Source of the DNA: Bacillus marinisedimentorum
GTDB taxonomy: Bacteria > Bacillota > Bacilli > Bacillales > Bacillaceae_O
Length of the DNA: 64,000 nucleotides
NCBI RefSeq assembly: GCF_001644195.2
Contig: NZ_LWBL02000050.1
Span: 1-64,000, forward strand
Reading direction: 5' to 3'
Shown here: positions 35,881 through 44,754 of the stretch, piece by piece
Position numbering within the stretch: the first letter of the stretch is position 1
How the letters are laid out: the number at the start of each line of letters is the position of its first letter
Program-made: the position numbers and the translations under genes
Notes under the pieces: generated by a model
What the model saw: the letters and a program-made list of their open reading frames with translations, nothing else
The model's database searches: none
What the model was told of the DNA's origin: nothing

Positions 35881-36726
35881 ATGATACAAATATCAGGGAT
35901 GCCTCCGCAGCAAATGGAATCGTGGGATGCAGGAAGTGTGGAAAAAAAGATCATCCAGCAAATGCTTGATGCTCCTGTCCTTTATTCCTATCGCACCAGA
36001 AGTGAACTTTTATTTGAAATCAACGTCCGAAAAAATATCATAGAAAGCGCGGAAAAGATGAATGAACAAAAGATTGAATTTACAACCTTTAAAGGCGCTC
36101 GCTGCAATCCTGAATACTGGCACCTGACGGAACAAGGGGGGTTCCTTTTAAAGCCGGGGATACGTCCATCAGCAGCTATTATGGATATTTATGTGAATAG
36201 TCCTTTGTACGGTTTTGAATGTGCGACAGCTTCCGTAATCATCCTTTACCATGCAGCGATAAAAAGCATTGGTAAGCGTGTATTTGATGTCATGTTCCAG
36301 GACCTTTATTTATACAGCTGGCATACCGATTCCGATTTGGGGCTGCACACCTTTTATGCGAATCATTTGATCCCTGGCGATGTTGTTTACTTCAAAAATC
36401 CGGAATTTAATCCCGGGACTCCATGGTATAGAGGAGAGAATGCTGTCGCGTTGACGGGCGGCAAATTTTTTGGCCATGGGTTCGGCATAAGGGACGATGA
36501 AAAAATGATTCAAAAATTGAACAAACATCGCAAACAGGGGAGCACGCAATCAGCTTATTTAACGAATTTAGTCACAAGGCCATCTTTTAATCGGTTAGCT
36601 GAACTTTCAGCAGCCCAAAATGGCCGTACAGTTCGTCGAGTGCCCTACACTGTCATACACCATAATAAATGCTCGATAGCCTTCATTCAGTATTTGACTT
36701 ATTACAAGAAAATGATTACCGGATAA
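35881..36726 (+). CDS. tgl: Spore coat protein-glutamine gamma-glutamyltransferase
   Basis: Tgl crosslinks spore coat proteins by forming epsilon-(gamma-glutamyl)lysine bonds. The family blocks are present: the catalytic cysteine in PLYGFECATASVI, the glutamate region KNPEFNPGTPWYRGENAVAL and GKFFGHGFGIRDDE. Length of 281 residues exceeds the 245 of B. subtilis Tgl through a longer C-terminal tail (SAQNGRTVRRVPYTVIHHN). The ribosome binding site is GGAAGGGGAA. It is expected to be made in the mother cell under late sigma factors. Confidence 0.92.
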   Translation: MIQISGMPPQQMESWDAGSVEKKIIQQMLDAPVLYSYRTRSELLFEINVRKNIIESAEKMNEQKIEFTTFKGARCNPEYWHLTEQGGFLLKPGIRPSAAIMDIYVNSPLYGFECATASVIILYHAAIKSIGKRVFDVMFQDLYLYSWHTDSDLGLHTFYANHLIPGDVVYFKNPEFNPGTPWYRGENAVALTGGKFFGHGFGIRDDEKMIQKLNKHRKQGSTQSAYLTNLVTRPSFNRLAELSAAQNGRTVRRVPYTVIHHNKCSIAFIQYLTYYKKMITG

Positions 36727-36839
36727 CCGGGCAGTACCAGTCCATGACATTAACCCATTTATGATGTTGACGGGCTCAACTTTCTTTTAGGTGAGTATGA
36801 TATAGTGACAAATAACTATCGGGAAGGAAGGGTTAAAAC

Positions 36840-37040
36840 GTGGATAATGTAAATGCAATGCCATATATGGGAGCAAACGTAAATGCAGCACCTGTAATGG
36901 GCGCCAATGTTCCTCCTATGCCAAGTTATGTTTCTCCAGGTTATAGATACTGTCCTCCGGCAAGGGGATCCAACACATTCGTGTTGATTGTCGTGTTGTT
37001 TATCCTATTGATCATTGTAGGTGCTTGCGGTTTTTATTAA
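36840..37040 (+). CDS. YjcZ family small sporulation membrane protein
   Basis: A 66-residue protein with a proline- and asparagine-rich N terminus (repeated MGANVNAAPVMGANVPPMP) and a C-terminal hydrophobic stretch FVLIVVLFILLIIVGACGFY, the hallmark of the YjcZ/SscA family of sporulation proteins. It starts at a GTG with GGAAGG about nine bases upstream and is followed by a terminator. Small members help assemble spore coat layers. Confidence 0.82.
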   Translation: MDNVNAMPYMGANVNAAPVMGANVPPMPSYVSPGYRYCPPARGSNTFVLIVVLFILLIIVGACGFY

Positions 37041-37051
37041 ACCATGAAGTT

Positions 37052-37107
37052 GGTGCCTGGTCCCGGCGCAATTAAAACGCGCTGGATCAGGCACCGTTTC
37101 TTTTTTC
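37052..37107 (+). terminator. Intrinsic terminator
   Basis: Arms GGTGCCTGGTCC and GGATCAGGCACC followed by T-rich sequence, after the YjcZ-like gene. Confidence 0.8.
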
Positions 37108-38164
37108 AATCTCCATATGAGATCAGCAGTTTATGCTGTGAAGCCGTAAGCAAGTCCCGGTATGTCCGATTCAGGACGTTATCCTCGAAAAGAACGTCAA
37201 TGCCCATATACCGGAAAAGATTCTGTGCGCCTTCTACCGCATGCCGGGCCGCTTCTTTGCTGTGCACGCTGATGTCGATCATCTCTTCATCAGACAGCGC
37301 GTTTCCGGCGAGATGGCTCTGCCAGGATGTTTCAATCGCCTTATGGAAGGCGGCAGCGGATTGATCGAATGGAGCCGTCAATTGCTCAATTTTACGAATG
37401 ACAAACGAGTACCGCTCCTGATCCCAAATTTGTAATTTGCGCTCCGCATGGGCCTGGGCCTCTTCGAAAAAATGCCTGGCAATCCCGATTGTGGTCGCGG
37501 CGATATTCGCTTCGGCAAACGGCACGAATGGATAGTGATAGACCGGATTGTCATAATGGAAGTGAGGCTTGAACACATCAAACGTTCTCTCTTCCGGAAC
37601 GAAGGCATCTTTCACATGAATCGTATGGCTGTTCGTCGCTTTCAGCCCGAATGCATTCCAGTCCTTTTCGATTTCCACCTGGCCTGGCCGCAAAATGAAC
37701 GCCCGCACCGCTCCGTCTTCAACTCCGTCCACTTCAACGCGGCAGTTCGCTGTGAAGGTGGTCGCATGCAGCGAGCCGCTGCAAAACGGCCAGCTTCCGG
37801 TAACGCGCCAGCCCGCATCCACTTTGTTCGCAACCCCGTTCGGACGGTCACTGCCGGCTATGTATGCATCGCGCCGGGAAAAAACGTCAGGTGCAAAAGC
37901 AGGAGAAATCGTCGTCGCGAAAAAACCGGCCCCTGAACCGATCTGCACGAGCCAGCCAAAGCTGCCGTCGATCCAGGCGGCTTCTTCAAACAGCTTAACC
38001 GCCATCGGAAACGGCATCATCCTGCCGTTCAGCTCAGCGGGAAGGAATAACTTGAAAAGGCCCCGATCATAGATGATATCAAGCACATCCGGAGGCAGTT
38101 CACCGGCCTTTTCCATCTTCCGGGAATGTCCGCGAATCATGTCAATCGTATATGCATCAAACAT
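37106..38164 (-). CDS. Acyl-CoA dehydrogenase superfamily flavoprotein under TPP riboswitch control
   Basis: A 352-residue protein of the acyl-CoA dehydrogenase fold in the branch that includes flavin-dependent monooxygenases of the DszC/SfnC type. N-terminal helices (ELPPDVLDIIYDRGLFKLFLP), a beta domain (GWRVTGSWPFCSGS; NAFGLKATNSHTIHVKDAFVP) and C-terminal helices are recognisable; the dehydrogenase catalytic glutamate is not evident. The ATG has GGAAGGGA upstream. The 5' region carries a complete TPP riboswitch, so expression should rise when thiamine pyrophosphate is scarce. A role in thiamine salvage or precursor metabolism is inferred from that control. Confidence 0.82.
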   Translation of the reverse strand: MFDAYTIDMIRGHSRKMEKAGELPPDVLDIIYDRGLFKLFLPAELNGRMMPFPMAVKLFEEAAWIDGSFGWLVQIGSGAGFFATTISPAFAPDVFSRRDAYIAGSDRPNGVANKVDAGWRVTGSWPFCSGSLHATTFTANCRVEVDGVEDGAVRAFILRPGQVEIEKDWNAFGLKATNSHTIHVKDAFVPEERTFDVFKPHFHYDNPVYHYPFVPFAEANIAATTIGIARHFFEEAQAHAERKLQIWDQERYSFVIRKIEQLTAPFDQSAAAFHKAIETSWQSHLAGNALSDEEMIDISVHSKEAARHAVEGAQNLFRYMGIDVLFEDNVLNRTYRDLLTASQHKLLISYGD

Positions 38165-38187
38165 CCTGCTTCATCCCTTCCTCTAAA

Positions 38188-38219
38188 CTAAAAGCACTCC
38201 CTGACAAGAAGGGAGCGCC
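38188..38219 (-). terminator. Riboswitch-controlled terminator
   Basis: On the minus strand, GGCGCTCCC pairs with GGGAGTGCT, followed by TTTTA. It lies between the TPP aptamer and the start codon of the flavoprotein gene and is the likely expression platform. Confidence 0.75.
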
Positions 38220-38242
38220 TAATTCATTAAGAAACAAGTTTC

Positions 38243-38330
38243 ACTCCCTGCGCCGGCATTATCCGGCTCAGGTCAGCGGGTCAATATCTTTGCGGAATAT
38301 TCTCAAGCCGGCCGATTCCAGCTCCCCGTT
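38243..38330 (-). ncRNA. TPP riboswitch (THI element) aptamer
   Basis: On the minus strand the sequence shows the conserved elements in order: GGGGAGC, the CTTGAGA variant of CTGAGA, GACCCGCTGACCTGA, CCGGATAATGCCGGCG and CAGGGAG closing the first helix. The purine-rich and pyrimidine-binding blocks fit the TPP family. It ends about 80 bases before the start codon of the acyl-CoA-dehydrogenase-like gene. Confidence 0.92.
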
Positions 38331-38352
38331 GAATCTATGAAATTCTTACTTT

Positions 38353-38380
38353 ATTATACCGGACATCTTCTCGGTGTCTA
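38353..38380 (-). promoter_or_regulatory. Promoter of the riboswitch transcript
   Basis: On the minus strand TAGACA and TATAAT are 16 bases apart, about 25 bases upstream of the aptamer. The -35 box sits right at the stop of the DUF421 gene. Confidence 0.7.
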
Positions 38381-39073
38381 TCAAGTCGCATGCCTTTCAT
38401 CTTCATAGGTTCTGATGTAAAATCCGCCAAGCCTGGTCCATTCAGCGTAAAAGACATCCTCAGCCCTTCGGATGTCATGTTCACCCAGCTGCTCATCAAG
38501 CCAGCTTTTGTCTTTGCCTATGACCTTCAGGCTCTTTTCATGGACCATGCCTTCATCAATGAGCAAAATGGAAGGTTCCTGAGGCGCCGTGTCAACCCCT
38601 AAATCCTTTGCCGTAACAGGTGACTGATCCGCATACTTCATCACACTCAGCTGCCCGCTCACTTCGAGAAACGCATACTTCACGTCACTGACAGAAAAGA
38701 CCCCCTGCATGCGAAGCATCGTCCGGACCTGCTCCATTTCAAGCTTCGCCTTCTTCATCTCCTTAATGTCTATTTCCCCATTTTCAATAATGATGGCCGT
38801 TTTTCCTTTCAGCGGCTTACGGATCTTTTCAAACTTCTGCGGCAGCTTTTCAACGGTATAAATTAAAACGGCCCATAACGCGGCGGCATATATGACATGA
38901 TAGATTTTTGTCTTTGTATCGTATATCCCCTCTTCAATAATCCCTCCGAGAATGAGTGCATACACAAAATCAAATGGTGTGACCTGGGCCATTTCCTTCT
39001 TTCCAAGAAGGCGGGTGATCAGGATGAGTGCGATCAGGCCGATGACCAGTTTCAAGGTAATGGTTGTAAACAA
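38381..39073 (-). CDS. DUF421 domain membrane protein (YetF family)
   Basis: A 230-residue protein with three N-terminal membrane helices and a cytosolic DUF421 domain (KKEMAQVTPFDFVYALILGG, then KTAIIIENGEIDIKEMKKAKL). Members of this family in B. subtilis (YetF, YrbG, YdfR and others) are common in spore formers and of unknown function. It starts at a TTG with GGAGG upstream. Its 3' end overlaps the promoter of the next minus-strand unit. Confidence 0.85.
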   Translation of the reverse strand: MFTTITLKLVIGLIALILITRLLGKKEMAQVTPFDFVYALILGGIIEEGIYDTKTKIYHVIYAAALWAVLIYTVEKLPQKFEKIRKPLKGKTAIIIENGEIDIKEMKKAKLEMEQVRTMLRMQGVFSVSDVKYAFLEVSGQLSVMKYADQSPVTAKDLGVDTAPQEPSILLIDEGMVHEKSLKVIGKDKSWLDEQLGEHDIRRAEDVFYAEWTRLGGFYIRTYEDERHAT

Positions 39074-39178
39074 GCGGGAGGACCTCCTATCTGGTGGTGT
39101 GATAAGTTATTTACCCCTTATTTCGCTAAGTAATCTGGGAGTAGTTTCCATCCATACGAATACGAAGGTGAAGGGGGG

Positions 39179-39280
39179 ATGAAAAAAATGAGAACAACTA
39201 CACCATTAGCCAGGGAGAAGTTTAAAAGTCTTACCGAGCCCTCCAGTCGCATCTTTTTTAAAAAATCTGAGCAAAAGTAA
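39179..39280 (+). CDS. Possible 33-aa basic peptide
   Basis: An ATG preceded directly by GAAGGGGGG opens a 33-codon frame, MKKMRTTTPLAREKFKSLTE followed by PSSRIFFKKSEQK. The ribosome binding site is strong but close to the ATG; an internal ATG nine bases later is better spaced. No family recognised. Confidence 0.3.
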   Translation: MKKMRTTTPLAREKFKSLTEPSSRIFFKKSEQK

Positions 39281-39486
39281 AAAGAATAGGAGAATTCAAC
39301 ACAAAACTGGTCTGGAAGGACGAAGAAACGGCCAAAGGAGCTGGACAGAAAAACAAGTAAGCAAAGGGAATTGAGAGCCCCGGAATTGTCAGTTTTTTTT
39401 ATAGGTGTGCCATAAATGGTTCAGTTGTTTTGTTATATTTAAAATAGAAAAATTTGCCTGAATAGAAACGGAAAGGGGAAAACCAC

Positions 39487-40461
39487 ATGCTTTATAAACT
39501 GTCTGGAAGCAACAACTTATCTGAAGGAATTATGGAGAAAGTAAGCGCAGGAAATGTCAATTACGAAAATGACTTTGAAAACTGGCTTGAAAACAGTCCG
39601 GATGCACTTCTGGATGAATATGAGGGGAATACAATTTTTTGGATTGGGCGGCAGACGAGAGCGGCAATCGGCGATTCCGGTAAATATCCCGATTTAATGG
39701 GGATTGATTCGGAAGGAAATCTTGTTATTGTGGAATTAAAGAAGGGCAGCACCCCTCGTGAAGTGGTCGCGCAGGCACTTGAGTATTCAACGTGGGCTTC
39801 CGCATTATCGGAAACAAAACTGAATGAAATCTTCCTTCTTTACCAGAATGGCAAAGGCCAGGGAACTGCGATTGAACTTCGGGACAAGTTTCATGAAGTG
39901 TTTTATCCTGACACCCAGGAAAAGAGCAGTGTTGAATTCAATCGGAAACAGCGTATTTTCATAATTGCCGAGACTGTCTCGCCGATTGTCAGAGAAGTGA
40001 CGGACCATCTCCGGGACCGATATGGAATGGAGATTTTCTGCATGGAATACACCGTTTATAAAAGCTCTCAGGGCGAGTATATCATCAGCACCGAACAGAT
40101 TGGAAGTTCCGCTTCAGTGAAATCCTCTACAGGCAGATGGAACGAGCCGGTAAAAGTGAAAGAACTGGTTTATGATACGGTAAGGAAACTTACAATCTAT
40201 GATGAAGGTGACGAAACGTTCACTCCTGCTGCCGTGTATCGGGAAATCGCGAAAGAGTATCCTGATATCAACCCGACGACTGTCCGCTGCCAGTTGATTG
40301 CGGACTGTGTGAACCATACTTCAAGAAAGCATTATCCGTCAGGCCAGAAGGATTTATATTATCTTGTATCGAAGGGGAATTACCGGAAATATGATCCTCA
40401 GAGGGATGGGGAGTGGAATTGGAAGGGGGAGCCGGTAAACATCGGTGCTAGTGAAGAATAG
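39487..40461 (+). CDS. PD-(D/E)xK nuclease domain protein (NucS/DUF91-like)
   Basis: A 324-residue protein with a nuclease core at residues 55-110: YPDLMGIDSEGNLVIVELKKG, with the D, E and K of the PD-(D/E)xK motif, followed by QALEYSTWASAL as in NucS-like and DUF91 proteins. The second half (from about 220) is a winged-helix-like domain also found on other defence nucleases. It is the first gene of the defence island, 50 bases ahead of mcrB on the same strand. Nuclease function is inferred from the motif. Confidence 0.8.
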   Translation: MLYKLSGSNNLSEGIMEKVSAGNVNYENDFENWLENSPDALLDEYEGNTIFWIGRQTRAAIGDSGKYPDLMGIDSEGNLVIVELKKGSTPREVVAQALEYSTWASALSETKLNEIFLLYQNGKGQGTAIELRDKFHEVFYPDTQEKSSVEFNRKQRIFIIAETVSPIVREVTDHLRDRYGMEIFCMEYTVYKSSQGEYIISTEQIGSSASVKSSTGRWNEPVKVKELVYDTVRKLTIYDEGDETFTPAAVYREIAKEYPDINPTTVRCQLIADCVNHTSRKHYPSGQKDLYYLVSKGNYRKYDPQRDGEWNWKGEPVNIGASEE

Positions 40462-40511
40462 CCGCGAACCTGTCTTGTTCAAAGTATTACTTTATAGTTA
40501 GGGGTGGGAAA

Positions 40512-42998
40512 ATGAGCAAGCTGAAGAAAAAAATTGAAGCTTATTATAATAAACAAGAAGTTCAAAAGGAAATTGAAAATGCCAAAACACTTCACCAGGA
40601 ATTTCTTAATGAATTCCCTCTGGAAAAAATTGAAGCGATGAGTGTAGAAGATTACGCTCTTGGTTACAAAAAGAGAGACTCTTTCAGCTGGTGGCTTGAG
40701 TATAACACCATTCCCCTGGGAAGCATCAAAGGAGGGAGTGCAGCAAAACATATCATTTACTTCCGTAAAAAAGATAAAAAATGGCATTATCCTTCTCAGT
40801 TTCCGAATGTGGAAAAAGCATGGGAGCAGCTGCGCAGTGATATTATTCAGCTGATTAAATCTTTTGATCAAGGTACATATGAGGGAATAAAAGATGATAA
40901 CCTTCTTACAAATGCGACTATGCTTAAAGGCAAAATTTCATATCTGTACCACCCTGATAAACTGATGGCTATATATAACGCCAACCATTTAAGGAAATTC
41001 TTGAAAGAACTGGGTGCAGATGAAGATGATTTCAAAGGGAAAGATTCGATAGAATTAAACATTATGTTTTCGGAGCTTATTTCAAATCATGAAGAATTAA
41101 AGGGCTATGATCGCCTCCTTATCTCCCATTTTCTTTATCATGAATTCATGCGTGAAGAAATATATTATAAGATTGCTCCGGGACACGAGGCCAAGTATTG
41201 GAAAGAGTCCCTGGAAGGCGGTTATATATCCATTGGCTGGGATGAAGTGGGGGATTTAAGGGAGTTTAATGATTATGAAGAGTTCAAAAGTTCTTTTTTG
41301 ACACATGATTTCCAGTCCTCATCTCAAAAAAATATAGAAAAAGCGAACGAACTGTGGAGATTCTATCAATTGCAGTCCGGTGATAAAGTCATCGCCAATA
41401 AAGGGAAGTCCAAAATTTTGGGGATTGGCACCGTGACAGATAAAGGCTATGAATACCGCGATGACTTAGAACATCAAAAACATGTTGTGTATGTCAACTG
41501 GAATGAAACTTATCAACCTGCCCTCGAAATCCCTAAGCAGGAAAAGTGGGGATTTAAAACAGTTGATACGGTAGGGAAGAAACAGGTGGTTGAATGGACT
41601 TCAAAACCAAGTACAGGAAATCCGCAAGGCAGCATTCCCTATACTGCAGAAGAAGAACGTTTTTTTGAAATGACTGAACAGGCCCTGTTGAGAAAGGGCC
41701 AGATAATTCTTTATGGGCCTCCCGGTACAGGGAAAACATATATGGCCAGAAAATTCATTACATGGAAAAATCAAAAAGATGAACTATTGAAAAAAACAGA
41801 TCATAATCCGTTCAAAATTTGGTTTATGGTTGCTTCCGATAAATCAGACGATTTTCGCTGGGAACAGATTATGAATGGAGAAACAGAAAGATGGAATTTA
41901 AGAACGGTTGCCAGAAACTTTAGGAATGCCAGAAAAAGCGAAAAAATCTTATGTTACCGGGGGGGAAGTTCCTCTAACGGTATCGTAGGGATTGCCGAAG
42001 TATCAGAAGAGTTGCATGATGACTCGTTAGGGGTGAAAGGGGTTTATCATTTCAAGCAAGAAATCCCCTTTGAAGAATTTAAATCGATCCCGGAATATCA
42101 ATCCACTCAAGCAGGGAAAATGGGAAATCGAGGGACGATGTTTGAATTGAACGATGAGTTTGCAATCTGGGTGAGAGAAACGTTATTGGAATACGGTGAT
42201 CAGGAAGGTGCCGACATGTTAGGGGATTACATGAACCAGAATAATGTGGAAATGAGCACTTTCCATCCATCCTACCAGTATGAAGATTTCATGGAAGGGT
42301 TCAAGCCGGTACAATCCAGTGACGGCACTATAGCATTTGAACTTGAAAAAGGCATCTTCCAGCGTTTTGCGAGTAAGGCGCGGGAAAACAAAGACTCGTT
42401 CTACTACTTTATTATTGATGAATTAAATAGGGGGAACGTTCCAAAAATATTTGGTGAAATGATAACTCTTTTGGAGATGGATAAACGCGGGGTGGAGGTC
42501 AGGCTGCCTCAAAGCAAGGATACGTTCAGCATACCTGATAATCTCTTCATCATTGCAACAATGAACACGGCTGACAGAAGCATAAAAATGATGGATTCGG
42601 CCCTTAAAAGGCGTTTCGCTTTCATTGAGTGCATGCCAGACTATGATCTGATCGATAAACCGGTAGATTTGCTCAGTATAACCCCGGCAGAAATTTTAAA
42701 ATCCATCAATAAAAAATTGGTTCATCTGCAAGGTAGGGATAAACAGATCGGCCATGCGTATTTTATGGAAAAAGGGGAACAGGTCACCTCTGTTTCTGAA
42801 ATAAGGGATGTTTTTAAGTTTGAAATCATCCCGCTCATCCAGGAATATTGTTTTGACGATTATAACCAACTGGCGGAAATCATTGGGGAAGACTTTGTGG
42901 ATGTCATGGGTATGGAAATTAACAATGAACTTCTGAATGGGACGGAAGATGCCTTTATTCAGGTGCTGGAGAGGCAGTTTAAGGACAGCGAATCATGA
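40512..42998 (+). CDS. mcrB: McrB-like GTPase with PUA/EVE-like modules
   Basis: The motor subunit of a modification-dependent McrBC restriction system. Residues 1-215 are of unknown fold. About 220-370 resemble an EVE/PUA-like base-reading domain (YWKESLEGGYISIGWDEVGDL). The AAA+ core has the Walker A GPPGTGKT at 402-409, the McrB block STFHPSYQYEDFMEGFKP and Walker B YYFIIDELNRGN near 632-642, then NTADRS. Roughly 227 residues separate Walker A from Walker B, more than usual. The extra stretch (WFMVASDKSDDFRWEQIMNG onward) looks like a second EVE domain inserted in the ATPase. It overlaps mcrC by four bases. Confidence 0.88.
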   Translation: MSKLKKKIEAYYNKQEVQKEIENAKTLHQEFLNEFPLEKIEAMSVEDYALGYKKRDSFSWWLEYNTIPLGSIKGGSAAKHIIYFRKKDKKWHYPSQFPNVEKAWEQLRSDIIQLIKSFDQGTYEGIKDDNLLTNATMLKGKISYLYHPDKLMAIYNANHLRKFLKELGADEDDFKGKDSIELNIMFSELISNHEELKGYDRLLISHFLYHEFMREEIYYKIAPGHEAKYWKESLEGGYISIGWDEVGDLREFNDYEEFKSSFLTHDFQSSSQKNIEKANELWRFYQLQSGDKVIANKGKSKILGIGTVTDKGYEYRDDLEHQKHVVYVNWNETYQPALEIPKQEKWGFKTVDTVGKKQVVEWTSKPSTGNPQGSIPYTAEEERFFEMTEQALLRKGQIILYGPPGTGKTYMARKFITWKNQKDELLKKTDHNPFKIWFMVASDKSDDFRWEQIMNGETERWNLRTVARNFRNARKSEKILCYRGGSSSNGIVGIAEVSEELHDDSLGVKGVYHFKQEIPFEEFKSIPEYQSTQAGKMGNRGTMFELNDEFAIWVRETLLEYGDQEGADMLGDYMNQNNVEMSTFHPSYQYEDFMEGFKPVQSSDGTIAFELEKGIFQRFASKARENKDSFYYFIIDELNRGNVPKIFGEMITLLEMDKRGVEVRLPQSKDTFSIPDNLFIIATMNTADRSIKMMDSALKRRFAFIECMPDYDLIDKPVDLLSITPAEILKSINKKLVHLQGRDKQIGHAYFMEKGEQVTSVSEIRDVFKFEIIPLIQEYCFDDYNQLAEIIGEDFVDVMGMEINNELLNGTEDAFIQVLERQFKDSES

Positions 42999-44263
42999 AA
43001 CAGCAAATCATATTAAGGGAGTACTCGGATGAATTCCATCTATCGGACTATGTGCTGTCCCCTGATGAACGCGAGTACTTGACGAAAATATCCATCATTC
43101 ATGAATCCCGGCCGTGGGAAAGACGATTTTATTTTGATGAACTTCAAAATGGCATGAGAATTAAAACACAGAGTTGGGTTGGCGTAATCGAATTAAATGA
43201 TGTACGCATTGTTATCCAGCCTAAATTCAATGAGACATTTTCGGCATTGACGGATATGATTTTATTTGCCGAAGACCTTCCTTATTATCAAATGGAACGT
43301 ACAGCCGGAGACATCAACAAGACCAACTTCCTGGAAATTCTTATAAGGCTGTTCCTCCTGGAAACGGAAAAGATCCTCAAGATGGGACCGGTTAAAGAGT
43401 ATGTAAGAGAAAATGAAAACCTAAGGAACATGAGAGGCTCAGTCGTTTTCTCGGAGAACTTAAAGAATAATTTCAATTTGCCGAACAGAATCTATTGCCA
43501 GTATGATGAGCTGGTGACTAATATAATGGAAAATCAGGTCATTTTATCTGTTTTGGCCGCTGCCTCCCGTTTTAATGTATCAGCCAAAACACAGCAGCAC
43601 CTCAATTTGATGAGAGCGCAGTTTGAGATGCTTTGCGAAGAATATCGAGGAGTTCACTGGCCGACTTTCCATTATAACCGGTTAAACAAACATTACGTCA
43701 ATGCCCACAAAATCGGACATTACTTATGGAGGCGATCCTCTGCCACAAGTTTCTTAAGTAACGAGGAATTCCATTATTCCTTTTTGATTGATATGAATGA
43801 ACTGTTTGAGAAATTCGCAGGTCAATTTCTAATGAAGTATCTGCCCCCAGAATATCAGGTCATTGCCGGAAAAAGAGTCACTGATGCGATTACCATGGAA
43901 GGGACAAGCTATCGGCATGTCATTCCGGACCTTATTGTGAAAAGCAAACATACTGGCGATAAAAAAGTGATTGATGTCAAGTACAAACAGTATGGATCAA
44001 AGAGAGTTGAGACCAGTGACGTTTTCCAGTTGGCCTTTTATGCGCAGTATAATAATCAACAATCAGATGTGAATTATGCAGCGACAATCTTATATCCCCA
44101 ATATGCTAAAGATAAGCAAGTAAAAGATATCGTGATTGATTTGAATTCCAATTCAGCTTTTGCCGGGAAACTGAATGTTAAGTCCTTAAATATTGAAGAG
44201 ATTCTTTATTATGATAAGCAGGGAAATCGAATGTACTTGGAAACACTTGCTGAGTCGATATGA
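42995..44263 (+). CDS. mcrC: McrC-like nuclease subunit
   Basis: The nuclease partner of McrB. N-terminal strand-rich domain (residues 1-100), then helices, and a C-terminal PD-(D/E)xK nuclease core with PDLIVKSK followed by KKVIDVKYKQYG and QLAFYAQY, the McrC signature. Length 422 aa is in the family range. The ATGA overlap with mcrB indicates translational coupling. Modified-cytosine specificity would be set by McrB's reader domains and is not known here. Confidence 0.92.
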   Translation: MKQQIILREYSDEFHLSDYVLSPDEREYLTKISIIHESRPWERRFYFDELQNGMRIKTQSWVGVIELNDVRIVIQPKFNETFSALTDMILFAEDLPYYQMERTAGDINKTNFLEILIRLFLLETEKILKMGPVKEYVRENENLRNMRGSVVFSENLKNNFNLPNRIYCQYDELVTNIMENQVILSVLAAASRFNVSAKTQQHLNLMRAQFEMLCEEYRGVHWPTFHYNRLNKHYVNAHKIGHYLWRRSSATSFLSNEEFHYSFLIDMNELFEKFAGQFLMKYLPPEYQVIAGKRVTDAITMEGTSYRHVIPDLIVKSKHTGDKKVIDVKYKQYGSKRVETSDVFQLAFYAQYNNQQSDVNYAATILYPQYAKDKQVKDIVIDLNSNSAFAGKLNVKSLNIEEILYYDKQGNRMYLETLAESI

Positions 44264-44427
44264 AACGGCTTCTTTTCTGTAATAATCGGGTGAAATGCAT
44301 TATGGTGCACCAAACATGGTGCGCCTATTCTATTATTATTGCTATATAGAATAACTTGACGATAATGGTAAAATAAGGGTAGTAACCAAGGCCGGCACAT
44401 AGGCACATAGCATAATGGGGGGATAAT

Positions 44428-44754
44428 ATGCCGATATACAACAAACTTGTCAGAAATCGAATTCCAAACATACTTGAAAACAAAGGTTTAGAATACTCAA
44501 CTAAAGTTTTATCAGACAGTGACTACATAACAGCTCTTCGCAGAAAGCTTACAGAAGAAGTGGAAGAGTACTTTGAAACCTCAAATGACCAAGATGCTGT
44601 CGAAGAACTTGCCGATGTTCTTGAATTGATTCACGCCCTGGCCAAAACCCATGGATCATCAATTGAACAAGTGGAAGAAGTCCGCAAACAAAAAGCTGAG
44701 AAAAGAGGCGGATTTAACGACAAAATATTCTTGATCCAGGTAGAAGATGAGTAA
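44428..44754 (+). CDS. MazG-like nucleoside triphosphate pyrophosphohydrolase
   Basis: A 108-residue all-alpha NTP-PPase-fold protein starting MPIYNKLVRNRIPNIL, the hallmark of the phosphoribosyl-ATP pyrophosphatase-like subfamily. The metal-binding E-E-x-x-E...E-x-x-D pattern is seen in LTEEVEEYFE and VEELADVLELI. It overlaps the following helicase gene by eight bases, so the two are translationally coupled, an unusual pairing. It may hydrolyse nucleotides as part of the defence module; this is inferred. Confidence 0.82.
   Translation: MPIYNKLVRNRIPNILENKGLEYSTKVLSDSDYITALRRKLTEEVEEYFETSNDQDAVEELADVLELIHALAKTHGSSIEQVEEVRKQKAEKRGGFNDKIFLIQVEDE

Noticed and set aside
44302-44330. Terminator after mcrC
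   Set aside because: GGTGCACC/GGTGCGCC can form a small stem, but the following sequence is a mixed T/A tract, not a clear T-run, so I do not list it.
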